Assembly (NCBI GenBank): GCA_022432975.1
Contig: CM039516.1
Location: forward strand, 32,583,737-32,647,736
Reading direction: 5' to 3'
Origin: Begonia masoniana
Taxonomy: Eukaryota > Streptophyta > Magnoliopsida > Cucurbitales > Begoniaceae
Length of the DNA: 64,000 bases
The notes under the pieces are model-generated. The model saw only the letters and a program-made list of their open reading frames with translations, was not told where the DNA came from and did not search any database. How positions within the stretch are numbered: the first letter of the stretch is position 1; the number at the start of each line of letters is the position of its first letter. Below, in pieces: positions 1 to 10,607 of the stretch. Position numbers and translations under genes: made by a program.

Positions 1-28
1 ACAGAGTGTCCCAGCCCTGGAATGGAGG

Positions 29-297
29 AAAAAAACAAATGATATTCACTTTACTTGAAATTTTTAACACATATTCACCACATCAAGGGAAGATAAAATG
101 TAAATTTTGTCAGTTTTCTAACACTTGTATGATTTATTATAATTGTTGTACATCTGTTTTATAAAATAATTAACTAAAATTACAATAAATCGTAAAGGGT
201 TAGAAGATAACGAAACTTTTCAGATTATCTTCCCATGATGTGGTGAACATGTGTTAAAAATTTTAAGTAAATTGAATATTGTTTGGTATTTTTTTTA
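29..297. repeat. Foldback/MITE-like inverted repeat
   Basis: The left arm (about 45-120) and right arm (about 205-290) are imperfect reverse complements. Both contain the string TTTTTAACACAT, then TTCACCACATCA, then GGGAAGATAA when read inward. The similarity continues weakly through the centre, so the whole 270 bp folds on itself. There is no coding capacity. I could not define a target-site duplication, so the superfamily is not assigned. It lies just outside the left end of element B, in the host sequence that B entered. Confidence 0.6.
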
Positions 298-889
298 AAA
301 TTAATTTATAAAGTGAATAATGTGTAACGACCCTTAAATTTTACCCTTTAAACTAATCCTAAAATGTCACATGAAATTTAAACTTTTATTCTGTAATTTA
401 ATCATGTATGCATAAGGGTGTTTAACCCTACTCAGCAGAAGACTATTCACGTGTGGACAATCTAATATTAAATTAAACTTTGGTATAACAGTGGTAAAAT
501 AATAAAACTGTGACGACCCCAACCCGGTCAGGGCCGCCACGGCCTAGTTATGACGTAATCTTAACTTTGAACCCTCGAATAGTTCACATAAAATTTTTCT
601 TTTTACTTAATACTCTAAAATAAAATGGACATAGACTTGTGACTCACCTTAAACGACCCTCTAGAGTCTAACTTATAATTAAACATGTTGGGCGTAAAGT
701 TTGTCGACTTTTAAAACATTAAAACGAGGTTAAAACTATTTTTTGATAAAATGTCGACTCGGTTTTTGGGCCCTTAAAATCCTTTAAAATACGTAGGGTC
801 GCTCGTAAAATATGTTTAAAAAGTATCGTAAAAGGTCGGGTTGAAACGTGTTTGAAAAATCAATTTTTAAAAAAATTTCTGTTTTGGGC

Positions 890-1140
890 ACTAGTGTCGC
901 GCCACAGCGCCTTGGGCGCGCGCGCCCAGACAGCGCAGCGCCCAGGCAGCGCGCCTGCTTAGCGCCTCCCCACGTGCCACGCACGTGTCAAAGCTGACCG
1001 ATCAGCAAAAACGCAGATCGATCGGCACCTTCTCTGGAAGTCCGACTAAAAACAACCATAAACGCCAATCGATCGCCTCTCGGGCGCGATCGATCGGCTA
1101 GGCAACATCCTGGGCGCGCGCCCCGCGCTGCGCTCGGCCA
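890..1140. repeat. CpG-rich palindrome island in solo LTR A'
   Basis: The island contains a perfect 16-bp palindrome TGGGCGCGCGCGCCCA (913-928), several GCAGCGC/GGCAGCGC units, and three GATCGATCG motifs (1017-1026, 1068-1077, 1087-1098). Element A's LTRs lack this stretch: A' has about 820 bp before the shared landmark AACAAACTGCGTGGAT, whereas A has about 300 bp. Confidence 0.7.
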
Positions 1141-1681
1141 GTGCGCCACCAGCTCACCATTTTGTCTCCTTTTCCATACTTAGCCATTTTTCTTCGTTTT
1201 TAACTACCTACACTTCACATTAAAACTTCCCTAAACTTTTCCCAACCTCTTTAAACACGAAAAACATCAAAACCCCCGAAAACCCGACTCAAAAACGTAT
1301 CCGAACACGTGTCTAAAATTCATGAAAACAAACTGCGTGGATAGCTCTAAAAACCGAGCGTATTCTTACAGGTTTAAAATACTTAAAACAATCAACTCCT
1401 ACTCAAAAATCCATGGACCGACAACATTACAAAACTTCTTTATCAATGTTAAAATACAAGCAACGGGAGCCTGTAAATCATCACCTAGGTAAACCCATTT
1501 CAAAACTATCTCCAAAATATCGAAAACTCCAAGCTAACCACTACACAACAAAAATCATTTCCAACTAGCCCACACCTATCATACACACCTACATTTACCA
1601 AAACATTGCTCGGAGCACGCCCATGGATCAATAAGCCTGGCCAAACAAGTTCCATCGCCACGAGTCCTATCCATCAACCGC

Positions 1682-2702
1682 CTATGCTTGACCATCGAGA
1701 GGAGGCTCCTCACCTCCAATCTCTTCACCTACATCATTCAACATAAACATTAAGCCTAATACTTAGCAAGAGAATGCACTATAACTGACGTATGCATGAA
1801 TGCTTGACTTTCATAAAACATGTTCATTTACTTGTTCTTATTCCTTTTTCTTTTCACTTGACATGGATTAAGGCGGGGATTGTGCCGGGGAATAGGCAAA
1901 GTGCATGTACATAGTCCTTACGGCCGTATTCATGGTCCATCGCATGGACAATGATCATGGTCCCTCGAGCTGGACGGTTTTGTTATCATGGCCATACCAC
2001 CCCAACCCACACTGAATCATTTCTTACTTTTCAATTTCATGCATGTAAAACATTTCGTATGCCATTTAAGTAAACATGATGCATGAGGAATTCTCGTATA
2101 ACATATCATCAAACAATTCACAACGTACATAGACATGCTTTACTCGCAACGAACCTAACAAACAGCTAATAAGTAACATCATAAACTACCCAACTCGTTT
2201 ACACCCCACAATCAGAAAATCATCAACTAAACACGAAAGCCTATCATTGACACGATGTAGGGCCTTAAGGGCTGGAAACCTAGCACCCACTTACCTGGCG
2301 TCCGTAGGAAGCCGAGCACCGTCTGAAAAGTCAACTCCACTTAAGGCATTTCACAAATAGTGGCATTAAAACCGATCCTAAATAAACGAATTCCAAACTT
2401 AAATTAAGCTCCTAGCCAAAGCTAATTTCTCTAGAACCTTTGATTACTTCACTCGGGCAATTCATCGAGCACGTAGTGCTCACCTAATTTCCAACAAGCC
2501 CTAATTGACATTTATATCGTTTAACCTCCAATTTCAACCTAACTATCGATAAAAACTCCTAATCTACCATCGAAGATCATAAATATTGCAACCCTAACAA
2601 TTTCTAACACGGGAACACAATTTATCAAAACCCTATCTGAAAACCCTAATCGTAAATAACTCCAAAAATGAAACCAAGCACTTGGATTAGTAGAGTCTTA
2701 CC
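1682..2702 (-). other. Conserved spliced-exon module of LTR A'
   Basis: On the minus strand, exon 1 ends at 2702 (CTAG|GTAAGA). A 45-nt exon 2 (2339-2295) ends at CCAG|GTAAGT. Exon 3 begins at 1728 after TGTAG and is open in phase for 15 codons to TAG at 1684-1682, with a GEEPPLDG-like ending. Exon length, phase and splice motifs match those in B, C and I. I did not find an in-frame ATG here, so translation is not shown; it may be a spliced leader. Confidence 0.55.
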
Positions 2703-3261
2703 TAGAACGTCTAATGGGGAAGAGAAAACCCAAAAGAAATCGCTGGAGTTTTGGAGCGTTGATCGATCGTTGAAGAGAAATGGAGAGGGAGAGGGAGAGA
2801 ATCGCCAAAAGGGGGGAGACCTCATGTAAGAGAAGGGGAAATGAGAGGAGGGGGAGGGTATTTTGGTTTATATTAAATTTGACCTACCAAATTACAAGTT
2901 TGGCCCTCCTATTTAACTCTTCACTAAATTCGTTATTTAATCTATCGATTCGGTTTCTCCGAAATTTTCTTATTTCTCCAAATATTCCAACTTATTCCTA
3001 GGGTTCTAACGAAACACTTCTTTCGCAAATCGGACTTAATTTACTATTTTTACGATTTAAGACCCAATAGGCGGAAAACCGAAACTCGGCGTTACGCTAT
3101 CAATTTGGATTTTCTAAAAATTTACTTATTCTTATAAAAATCCCCATAAATTCCTAGGGCCAGTAATAAAACCTCCCGTTCACAAACTGGGCCTATATTT
3201 CTTATTTACAAAAATACCCTTGGTGCGGAAAACCTGAAAAACCTCGGCGTTACAAAAACAG

Positions 3262-4319
3262 AGGCTTTCTATCAGGTTTCATCAAATGAACAATTCATCT
3301 CTGGTTTCATCAAATGAACTATGGTTTCATCAAATGAACAATTCGTCTATGGTTTCATCAAATGAACAATTCGTCTATGGTTTCATCAAATGAACAATTC
3401 GTCTATGGTTTCATCAAATGAACAATTCGTCTATGGTTTCATCAAATGAACAATTCGTCTATGGTTTCATCAAATGAACAATTCGTCTATGGTTTCATCA
3501 AATGAACAATTCGTCTATGGTTTCATCAAATGAACAATTCGTCTATGGTTTCATCAAATGAACAATTCGTCTATGGTTTCATCAAATGAACAATTCGTCT
3601 ATGGTTTCATCAAATGAACAATTCGTCTATGGTTTCATCAAATGAACAATTCGTCTATGGTTTCATCAAATGAACAATTCGTCTATGGTTTCATCAAATG
3701 AACAATTCGTCTATGGTTTCATCAAATGAACAATTCGTCTATGGTTTCATCAAATGAACAATTCGTCTATGGTTTCATCAAATGAACAATTCGTCTATGG
3801 TTTCATCAAATGAACAATTCGTCTATGGTTTCATCAAATGAACAATTCGTCTATGGTTTCATCAAATGAACAATTCGTCTATGGTTTCATCAAATGAACA
3901 ATTCGTCTATGGTTTCATCAAATGAACAATTCGTCTATGGTTTCATCAAATGAACAATTCGTCTATGGTTTCATCAAATGAACAATTCGTCTATGGTTTC
4001 ATCAAATGAACAATTCGTCTATGGTTTCATCAAATGAACAATTCGTCTATGGTTTCATCAAATGAACAATTCGTCTATGGTTTCATCAAATGAACAATTC
4101 GTCTATGGTTTCATCAAATGAACAATTCGTCTATGGTTTCATCAAATGAACAATTCGTCTATGGTTTCATCAAATGAACAATTCGTCTATGGTTTCATCA
4201 AATGAACAATTCGTCTATGGTTTCATCAAATGAACAATTCGTCTATGGTTTCATCAAATGAACAATTCGTCTATGGTTTCATCAAATGAACAATTCGTCT
4301 ATGGTTTCATCAAATGAAC
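3262..4319. repeat. 28-bp minisatellite, 35 identical units
   Basis: From 3321 to 4300 there are exactly 35 head-to-tail copies of a 28-bp unit beginning ATGGTTTCATCAAATGAAC and ending AATTCGTCT, with no mismatch seen. Two or three diverged units precede them (3262-3320) and a partial unit ends at 4319. The opposite LTR of B has only isolated copies of the ATCAAATGAAC word (25560-25660), so the array grew after B inserted, or partly reflects assembly or slippage. The repeats are directly adjacent with no spacers, so this is not a CRISPR array. Confidence 0.97.
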
Positions 4320-4646
4320 TTACTTGTCCACCGAACTAACTTATGTAACACCCGGATTTAAGGGATTTTGTAAATCAATAATATAATGGTATTTTTGTAA
4401 TTATGTCAAATCAAGTCCATTTTGTGAAAAGGAAGCGTTATTATGATCCTAATGAATTATAAAGATTTTGAGAAAATTTCAGAAATTTTAGGAGTTTAAT
4501 GCTAATTTAACGAAAATTACGCTTATCGTAATATAATGGATACTTTGGTAAAAATAGTAAACGAGGCCCGAATTACGAACAGATAGTTTTAAAAGAACCC
4601 TGATAATAAGTTGGAGCCATTGGTGAAGTAAGGAAATTTGGAGAAA

Positions 4647-5885
4647 ATGAATCGTCGGTTAATCAACGAAACGAAGGACGAAACAAATAGAAAATCAAAG
4701 GAAGGGCAAAATGGTAATTTGCAAAGCAAACACTTGGCTCCTTCTTCTTCTCCACTCAATTTCCTTCTTCACTGCGATTTTCCATTTCTCCTCCGGCGAC
4801 TCACGGCGTTTTCCTCTCCGTCCTCCGTTCGTCCTCCGTTCTTCACATTTTCTTCCCCAAACTCGATTCTAGGTAAGATTTGATGGTTTTACAAAGATTA
4901 TTCGTAGTTTTTGGAGCATTTAATGATTAGGGTTTCGTTAAAAAACTGCGAGTTAGAGTTAGAAATTGTTAGGTTTATTGTGTTTATGAATATAATGAAA
5001 GTATTTAGCGTTATCGGACGAAGTTAGTTTGATTTGTGAGAAGTTTTAGGGTTTGTGGATTTTGAGGTTGAGAAATCTCCATTAATGGAGTTTTGGAAAT
5101 TCACGAGCATGAATTGCTCGATAAAATGCCTCATTGAACTAAGTTAGAATTTTAGGAGAATTTACTTAGTTAAGGTTTCGTTAAGTTTTAATATTTAACG
5201 GTTGAATCTCGTGTTAATGTTAATTGTTGTGTTTTGCCTCAGACAAACAACGCTTGTGGAAGGAGCTCGAAGTTCAGCGCGCACAAGGTAAGTTCTCGTG
5301 ACTTACTTGGCCGAGAGGTCTACACCGTACGTCGATGTCGCGTCGAAGATCTTTGGAGAATCGTTTGTTAAATGTTTAAGTTGGGTAGTTAGGATTAGTT
5401 CTTTTATAGGATATGCTTTTAATTGCTTTTATTGTCTTGATGGTACTTAATATGTTTGTTTACTTTATGTATATAACTATTCATGCATCACGTATTTTAA
5501 AAATAGCATGAAAATAGATTTCTGCACGTGTTTAAGTAAATGAAACTAATGAACGAAATGAAATTATGTAATCTGTTATCTGGTTACGCGAGGTGGGGCT
5601 TAGGCACGGCTGTTTACGGATGTGAGCATGTACCCCCCCCCTCCCGCGTTAGGTGAAGAGGGCAGTCTGACCGCGGGATGTGTCCTCTCCATCTAATAGG
5701 CTGAGACCTCGGTGATACTCTGTCTGCGACGTAATGAAATGAAAATGTTGCATGATTTCTGAAACTCATACGCACAGCATGCATTGCATTTACAAAACTT
5801 GCTGAGCCTTTAGCTCATAGTGTGTGTGTATGGTGTATGTGATATCAAAGCAGGTGAGGACGACATTCCTCCACCCGATGTATAG
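4647..5885 (+). CDS. Putative three-exon small ORF inside solo LTR C
   Basis: The predicted exons are 4647-4872, 5243-5287 and 5854-5885. Together they give 303 nt, a 100-residue ORF from an ATG to TAG with no internal stop. Splice signals are strong: CTAG|GTAAGA at the first donor, TTTTGCCTCAG at the first acceptor, GTAAGT at the second donor and AAAGCAG at the second acceptor. The first exon is serine- and leucine-rich; the last encodes GEDDIPPPDV. The 45-nt middle exon and its phase recur in LTRs B, A' and I. The product is unknown and matches no domain I recognise. It could be an upstream ORF in the retroelement leader, a captured gene fragment or a non-coding spliced leader. Splicing is inferred, not observed. 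Confidence 0.5.
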
Positions 5886-6115
5886 GATGGTTGAAGAAGA
5901 ACGACTGCGGTGGTGTGCATGGGCAGTCGACGCATATTTTGACCCGTGGGGGTAACAGTTAGGTATTTTAAGGATTTTTGGGCGAATTGGGTCGATTGTG
6001 GATTAGTGTATAGTTAGAAACATTTTAGGATGTTTGGTTCTGGATAGTGGATAGGTTTATGTTTTGAGTTTTTTTAAACGTTTGGAAAACTTGTTTTGTA
6101 AATGTTTGGTATTAG

Positions 6116-6157
6116 GGATATGTTTGGTTTTTAAACATATCCACGCAGTTTGTTTTT
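6116..6157 (+). other. Conserved hairpin followed by ACGCAGTTTGTTTT in LTR C
   Basis: GGATATGTTT and AAACATATCC form a stem around a short T-rich loop, directly followed by ACGCAGTTTGTTTTTATGAA. On the minus strand the same module occurs in element A (27352-27393 and 33172-33213) and A' (about 1325-1365), each with a different stem sequence but the same 3' word. It lies about 230 nt after the exon 3 stop. A role in 3'-end formation or in R-region structure is possible. Confidence 0.5.
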
Positions 6158-6299
6158 ATGAAACTAGGCTATGTTTTTAAACGTGTTTTGAGTCGTTGTT
6201 TTGGATGAGATTGTGAGTGAATTTATGTTAGAATGTATGGTTGAGATGTAGGTAAAATTTTGTTGAAGGAATTGTGAAAAGTGCGTTAGGAGTATTGGT

Positions 6300-6455
6300 A
6301 TGCAGGAGAAGAAAGAAGGAAGGAAAGAGGAGCCCCTGTCCTCTGGAAAATCCAGAGGACATGGCGATCGATCGGCCAAGGGTGGGGATCGATCGCCCAT
6401 GGGTCGCCACGCTTTGGAAGAATTCCAGAGCGTGTGGCGATCGATTGCCCCTCTT
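6300..6455. repeat. Palindrome island of LTR C
   Basis: CCTCTGGAAAATCCAGAGG (a hairpin) is followed by GCGATCGATCGGCC (6364-6376), GGATCGATCGCC (6387-6398) and GCGATCGATTGCC (6437-6449). The same kind of island sits at the equivalent place in A', I and J. Confidence 0.65.
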
Positions 6456-6855
6456 TGGTCGCGCCGCGATCACAGATTGCCTGGTGAGGCGATAGCTGGC
6501 AAAACCAGCAATCGCCCCTTCATTTTAGGGGGAGATTGCCCCTTCTGCCCCTGTTTTTGTCGGTTTTCACTGCTTCAAATCGTTTTAAGTTTTTATTAAG
6601 TTTTCTTTTAATTGTTTTAAAGTTCTATTAAATGGTTTTCAGAATAAATTCGAACGTCGTTAACAATTTCTATTCCGACTTCAATTTCGACTTCACAAGT
6701 TTAATTATGTTTAAATGCAATTAAAGTCTATTAGGATAAAAAAAATAATACGGTAAAATTGGGTACAGTATTAGGGTCGTTACAACTTAAACCCTATTCG
6801 TCCACGGGCTTTGAACGATAACTTCCTCTATTGATCAGCTAGCTCTCTGGATTTT

Positions 6856-7033
6856 GTCCAGAGAGCTGCCTTCACATTCTTTTCCCTTGTACCTACTCAC
6901 CATTCACCCAGAATTTCCAAAAACATTAAACATCAAAATTCATCGTCCAGAGAGCTGCCTTCACATTCTTTTCCCTTGTACCTACTCATCATTCACCCAG
7001 AATTTCCAGAAACATTAAACATCAAAATTCATC
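6856..7033. repeat. 89-bp tandem duplication in B left LTR
   Basis: 6856-6944 and 6945-7033 are near-identical copies starting GTCCAGAGAGCTGCC. The right LTR of B has one copy (26267 onward). The unit begins at one arm of the CTCTCTGGA/TCCAGAGAG hairpin, so the hairpin may have promoted the duplication. Confidence 0.85.
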
Positions 7034-7230
7034 TTCCATTTCATCGATTTAAATGTTTACACTATCCAGATCTCAAACTCCCTAAAATGAGTTCTATGCA
7101 GTTCATTCTATTCTTTCCCCCATCAGCCCATATAAATCCCAAAACCACAAGACACTTAACTAATGCTCCCATGGGTCAATTTTGCTCTGACTGCACTGTA
7201 CACTCCCACGGGTACGCCTCTTCGACCAGG

Positions 7231-8088
7231 TTATCCGTCGGGTGGAGGAATCTCATCCTCACCTATTTCGAAGTCACCTACACCATAGAAAACAAACTAT
7301 GAGCTACAGAGCTCAGCAAGTCTCGTAAATGGGAATGCATGCTATGCGTGCAGAGTTTGTAAAAACATGCATTACATTTTCATCATTTAGTTTTATAGCG
7401 GGAGGTGTCACCGGGGGTTGACTCACCAGATAGAGCGGGCACATCACGCGGTTAGATAGCCATTTCCATCTGCAGGGGGAAAACATGTTCCTCCTCTCAA
7501 GACAGCCATGTCTGAACCCCACCCCGACGTGACCGGGTTACATGCATTTTATATCTTTTCATTAGGCGTTTCTTTTCATGAAAACATATGCGGGAATTCA
7601 TTTTCTATGCTTTTCAAAAACACGATGCATGGACATGGATTTGTGCAATAAACGTAAAGAAAGTATAAACAATACATAGAACCTACTGAAAAACGCTCTA
7701 ACATACCATTATCCTAAACTACCCATTCAACCAACACTAAACAACATATTCACCATGTATCCTTGATCAAATTAACTCATTATGGTGTAGGCCGGATCAG
7801 CTAAACAAAGCACGAAGACTTACCTCGGTTCCTCAGCACACCGAGCAATATCCGTGAGCTTTGTTCAGCTAAACCAATTTATAACACACGGCGTTAAAAC
7901 TGAGTCTAAACCAATCGGACTCTATTAGTTCTGCTTATCTATCCTAAATAACTCATTATCATCCAAAATTCTATAACCAATAATTCTATCTTCACGCAGC
8001 AAATTCAAACGAAACCCTAAGAAAGCTCTAGTCGATTAGCAGCTTAGAAAAACCCGGATAATAATTTCCAAAATGTTAGAGTCTTACC
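7231..8088 (-). other. Conserved spliced-exon module of B left LTR
   Basis: On the minus strand, exon 1 ends at 8088 (CTAG|GTAAGA). Exon 2 is 7868-7824, 45 nt, ending CCGAG|GTAAGT. Exon 3 starts at 7277 after TGTAG and is open for 15 codons to TAA at 7233-7231, reading GEDEIPPPDG at its end. The right LTR keeps all the sites: exon 1 end 35894, exon 2 35672-35628, exon 3 26594-26548, interrupted there by element A. I found no in-frame ATG in exon 1, so coding status is uncertain. Confidence 0.55.
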
Positions 8089-8456
8089 TAGGATCGCGGT
8101 GGAAGAAGAAAGCGCGAAGAAAACCGATGATCGGAGTAAAACGTCGGTTGTCGGGAAAGAGAACGCGGAAGGGGGAGAAATCGCCAGAGAAGAGCTTTTC
8201 TCTCTGGGAAATTCATGAAGTGTCGAGGAAGAAAGAGGAGATTTGTGATTTTTATAAACAAATTGACTTTCTCAATTACCTTATTGCCCCTCTATTTGAG
8301 TTCCTGTTTGTTTCATTACTTAAATCGTTATTTAGTTAACGATTCGTTTTCTCCAAATTTCCTTATTTCACCATTAATTCTAACTTATTGTTAAGGCTCC
8401 ATTAAAACTGCCAGTATTTATTGGAATAATAAAGTCCCGTAAAATTGGGTGTTACA

Positions 8457-8473
8457 TTCCATCCCCCTAAATT
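8457..8473 (-). other. Polypurine tract of element B
   Basis: The minus strand reads TTTAGGGGGATGGAA immediately before TGTAACACCC of the 3' LTR. This is the expected position and composition for the plus-strand primer. Confidence 0.8.
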
Positions 8474-8496
8474 AAAATTTTGTCCTCAAAATTTGA

Positions 8497-9020
8497 TTAT
8501 ACAAACAGTTCAGGATACTTAAACATCATATCCCGCTGGCTCTCCCAAGTAGCTTCCTCTACATCGTGATTCCGCCATAGGACCTTTACTAGCGGGATCT
8601 CCTTATTGCGCAACACATTGATAGAGGAGTCTAGAATTCGTACTGGCCTTTCCACGTAGGTTAGTGTTAGTTGCATCTCGATCTCTCTTGTCTCAATGAC
8701 GTGTGATGCATCACGCACGCACTGAGCATGGACACGTGAAACACATCGCGAATGCCCTCCATTGATGCCGGAAGCTGTAACCTGTACGCCATAGTCCCGA
8801 TCCTCTTCAAAATAAGAAAGGGCCCCACATAACGAGGGTTCAACTTGCCTATTCTTCCAAACCGCATAACACCTTTAAACAGAAAAATCTTCAAATATAC
8901 TTCGTCGCCCTCCTTGAACTGCAATTCCCTCCTTCTAGTGTCAACATAGCTCTTTTGGCAGCTCTGTGCTACCTCGATACGTTGTCTAATAGCAGCGATC
9001 TTCTCCGCTGTTTGCTGCAA
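8497..9020 (-). pseudogene. B pol C-terminus: integrase tail with chromodomain-like end
   Basis: Two overlapping frames cover it. 9020-8667 holds the integrase C-terminal region with GDEVYLKI and FHVSML. 8718-8497 continues with HVIETREIE and ends with WRNHDVEEATWE and YPELF, the typical end of Tekay-type chromodomains. A frameshift near 8700 separates the two. Chromodomains direct integration toward heterochromatin, which fits the setting. No function is expected because of the frameshift and the upstream lesions. Confidence 0.8.
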
Positions 9021-10197
9021 ATACCTGGGCCGATTATACTAGCGTCGCCAACCTCGTCCCAGTATAGCGAAGACCTACACTTTCGACCATACAATGCCTC
9101 GTACGGAGCCATGCCAAACGTAGCCATGAAGCTGTTGTTGTAAGAGAACTCAATCAAGGGCAAATATCGGCTCCACGAGCCCTAAGACTCCAGCACGCAA
9201 GCTCTAAGCATATCCTCAAGAATCTGATTCATTCTTTCTGTCTGTCCATCAATCTGATGATGAAACACCGTGCATTAAACTGAGTTCCCATGGTCTTATG
9301 TAAACTCTTTCAGAACTTCGAAGTAAACCTGGCATCTCTATCAGAGACAATCGAAATAGGCACTCCGTGTAATCTGACAATCTCCTGCACATATAGCTCG
9401 GCGAGCTGATCCATGGACTAGGTCATCTTCACTGATAGAAAGTGGGTCGTCTTTGTCAAACGGTCCACAATCTCCCAGATGCTGTCATGCCCTTTTGTCG
9501 TTCTCGGGAATCCAACAATGAAATCCATAGAGATTTGCTCCCATTTCCACTCCAGAATCGGCAGTGGCTGTAAGGTTCTAGCTGGCCTTTTGTGTTCCGC
9601 CTTAACCTGTTGACAAACCAGGCAGGTTTCCACATACCTGGCAATCTCTCTCTTCATGTTCGGCCACCAGAAGTGTTGTCTAAGGTTCCTATACATTTTT
9701 GTGCTCCCCGGATGCACTGAGTATGCCGAGGAGTGTGCCTCGGTTAAGATTTCGCTCTTCAACTCTTCATCGTTAGGCACGTACCACCTATGCCTGAATC
9801 TCAATACACCATTATCCGACAAGCTGAAATCGGACGGGTCCTCAGATGTCATGCTCAATTGATACCTCTCACACTCCAAGTTTTCCTTCTGAGCTTCCCG
9901 GAGTTTGTCAATTATTGTCGGCCTAAGAGAAATGTTCGTGAGCATAGTGGACAACTCGGCCACAATCTCCACATCAAACCTCTCGATCTCAGACCTTAGC
10001 ATTACTAACATCGATGCAAGCGAAGGCTGACCAGTAGAAGGCAGTCTGCTCAAGGCGTCTGCAACTTTATTTGCCTTCCCTGGGTGGTATTTAATCTCAA
10101 AGTCATAGTCTTTGAAAAACTCCAACCAACTCCTTTGGCACATATTCAGCTCTTTCTGTGTAAACAAATATTTTAAACTCCTGTGATCTGAGAACAC
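8969..10197 (-). pseudogene. B RNase H end and integrase
   Basis: 10197-9418 reads from the RNase H C-terminus (FSDHRSLKYLFTQ, HPGKANKVADALSR) into the integrase zinc-binding region (EAHSSAYSVHPGSTKMYR, CLVC) and the first part of the catalytic core (WEQISMDFIVGFPR, the first Asp). An in-frame TAG follows. 9163-8969 carries the downstream part of the integrase (IEFSYNNSFMATFGMAPYEA, YGRKCRS). Between them the frame is broken by stops and at least one frameshift, so no full DDE core is readable in one frame. Confidence 0.8.
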
Positions 10198-10607
10198 CTC
10201 ACACTATTGCCCATACAGATAGTGTCTCTAGATTTTTAAAGCAAAGACAATCGCAGCAAGCTCAAGATCGTGTGTAGGATAATTTTGCTCATACGGCTTC
10301 AACTGTCAAGAAGCATAAGTAATGACCCTGCCCTCTTGCATCATTACACACCCTAGTCAGATCCGTGAGGCATCGTAGTAAATACTGAATTTATCTCCTT
10401 CAACAGACAATGTTAACACTGGTGCTGTAGTCAACTTTCGTTTTAGCTCATTGAAGCTCTTCTCACATGCAGCAGACCATACAAACTTTTCATTTTTCCT
10501 GGTCAAACGTGAAAGAGGGACTGCGATCTTTGAAAATCCCTCAATGAACTTCATGTAATATCCAGCTAATCCAAGAAACCCACGTACCTCTTGCACGTTT
10601 TTAGGCT
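10198..10607 (-). pseudogene. B reverse transcriptase end and RNase H start, 3' side of the D insertion
   Basis: 10596-10357 encodes EVRGFLGLAGYYMKFIEGF and the thumb/connection region, reaching YYDASR of RNase H where a stop interrupts it. 10356-10198 is RNase H with further stops. At 10603-10607 the coding strand meets the target duplication AGGCT of element D; the reading frame resumes at 22884 on the other side. Confidence 0.8.

Larger units (their letters stand above)
509..3254 (-). mobile_element. Solo LTR A' (relative of element A family)
   Basis: It starts TGTGACGACCCC and ends GGCGTTACA, flanked by the 5-bp duplication AAAAC (504-508 and 3255-3259). It has no internal region, PBS or PPT, so it is a solo LTR of 2746 bp. 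It is related to, but clearly different from, the LTRs of element A; both begin TGTGACGACCCCAACCC and share the block GATGTAGGGCCTTAAGGGC. The other B LTR lacks this insertion and is continuous across the junction (25555-25565), which confirms the boundaries. Confidence 0.93.
4344..6784 (+). mobile_element. Solo LTR C (Tekay-like family, plus orientation)
   Basis: It starts TGTAACACCCGG and ends GGGTCGTTACA, flanked by the 5-bp duplication ACTTA (4339-4343 and 6785-6789). It is 2441 bp with no internal region. The host LTR of B is continuous across the site in the other copy near 26195. The end motifs match the sense strand of B (TGTAACACCC to GTCGTTACA), so C lies in sense orientation on the plus strand, opposite to B. 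Confidence 0.93.
323..8456 (-). repeat. Element B left LTR (its 3' LTR), with two insertions and a repeat array
   Basis: B's own LTR segments are 323-508, 3260-4338 and 6790-8456. The first ends at AAAAC and resumes after solo LTR A'. The second is mostly the 28-bp array. The third follows solo LTR C. The sense strand starts at 8456 with TGTAACACCC and ends at 323 with GGGTCGTTACA. A TATA-like TTTATAAAA lies about 200 nt into the sense strand, near 8250, so U3 may be short and the spliced module would sit in the transcribed part. An 89-bp tandem duplication (6856-7033) is also private to this copy. Confidence 0.85.

Noticed and set aside
784..984. 66-residue basic ORF in LTR A'
   Set aside because: It is translated from the CpG-rich island and has no counterpart in related LTRs.
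3321..4319. CRISPR-like regular repeat
   Set aside because: The 28-bp units are directly adjacent without spacers and the setting is plant LTR DNA; it is a minisatellite.
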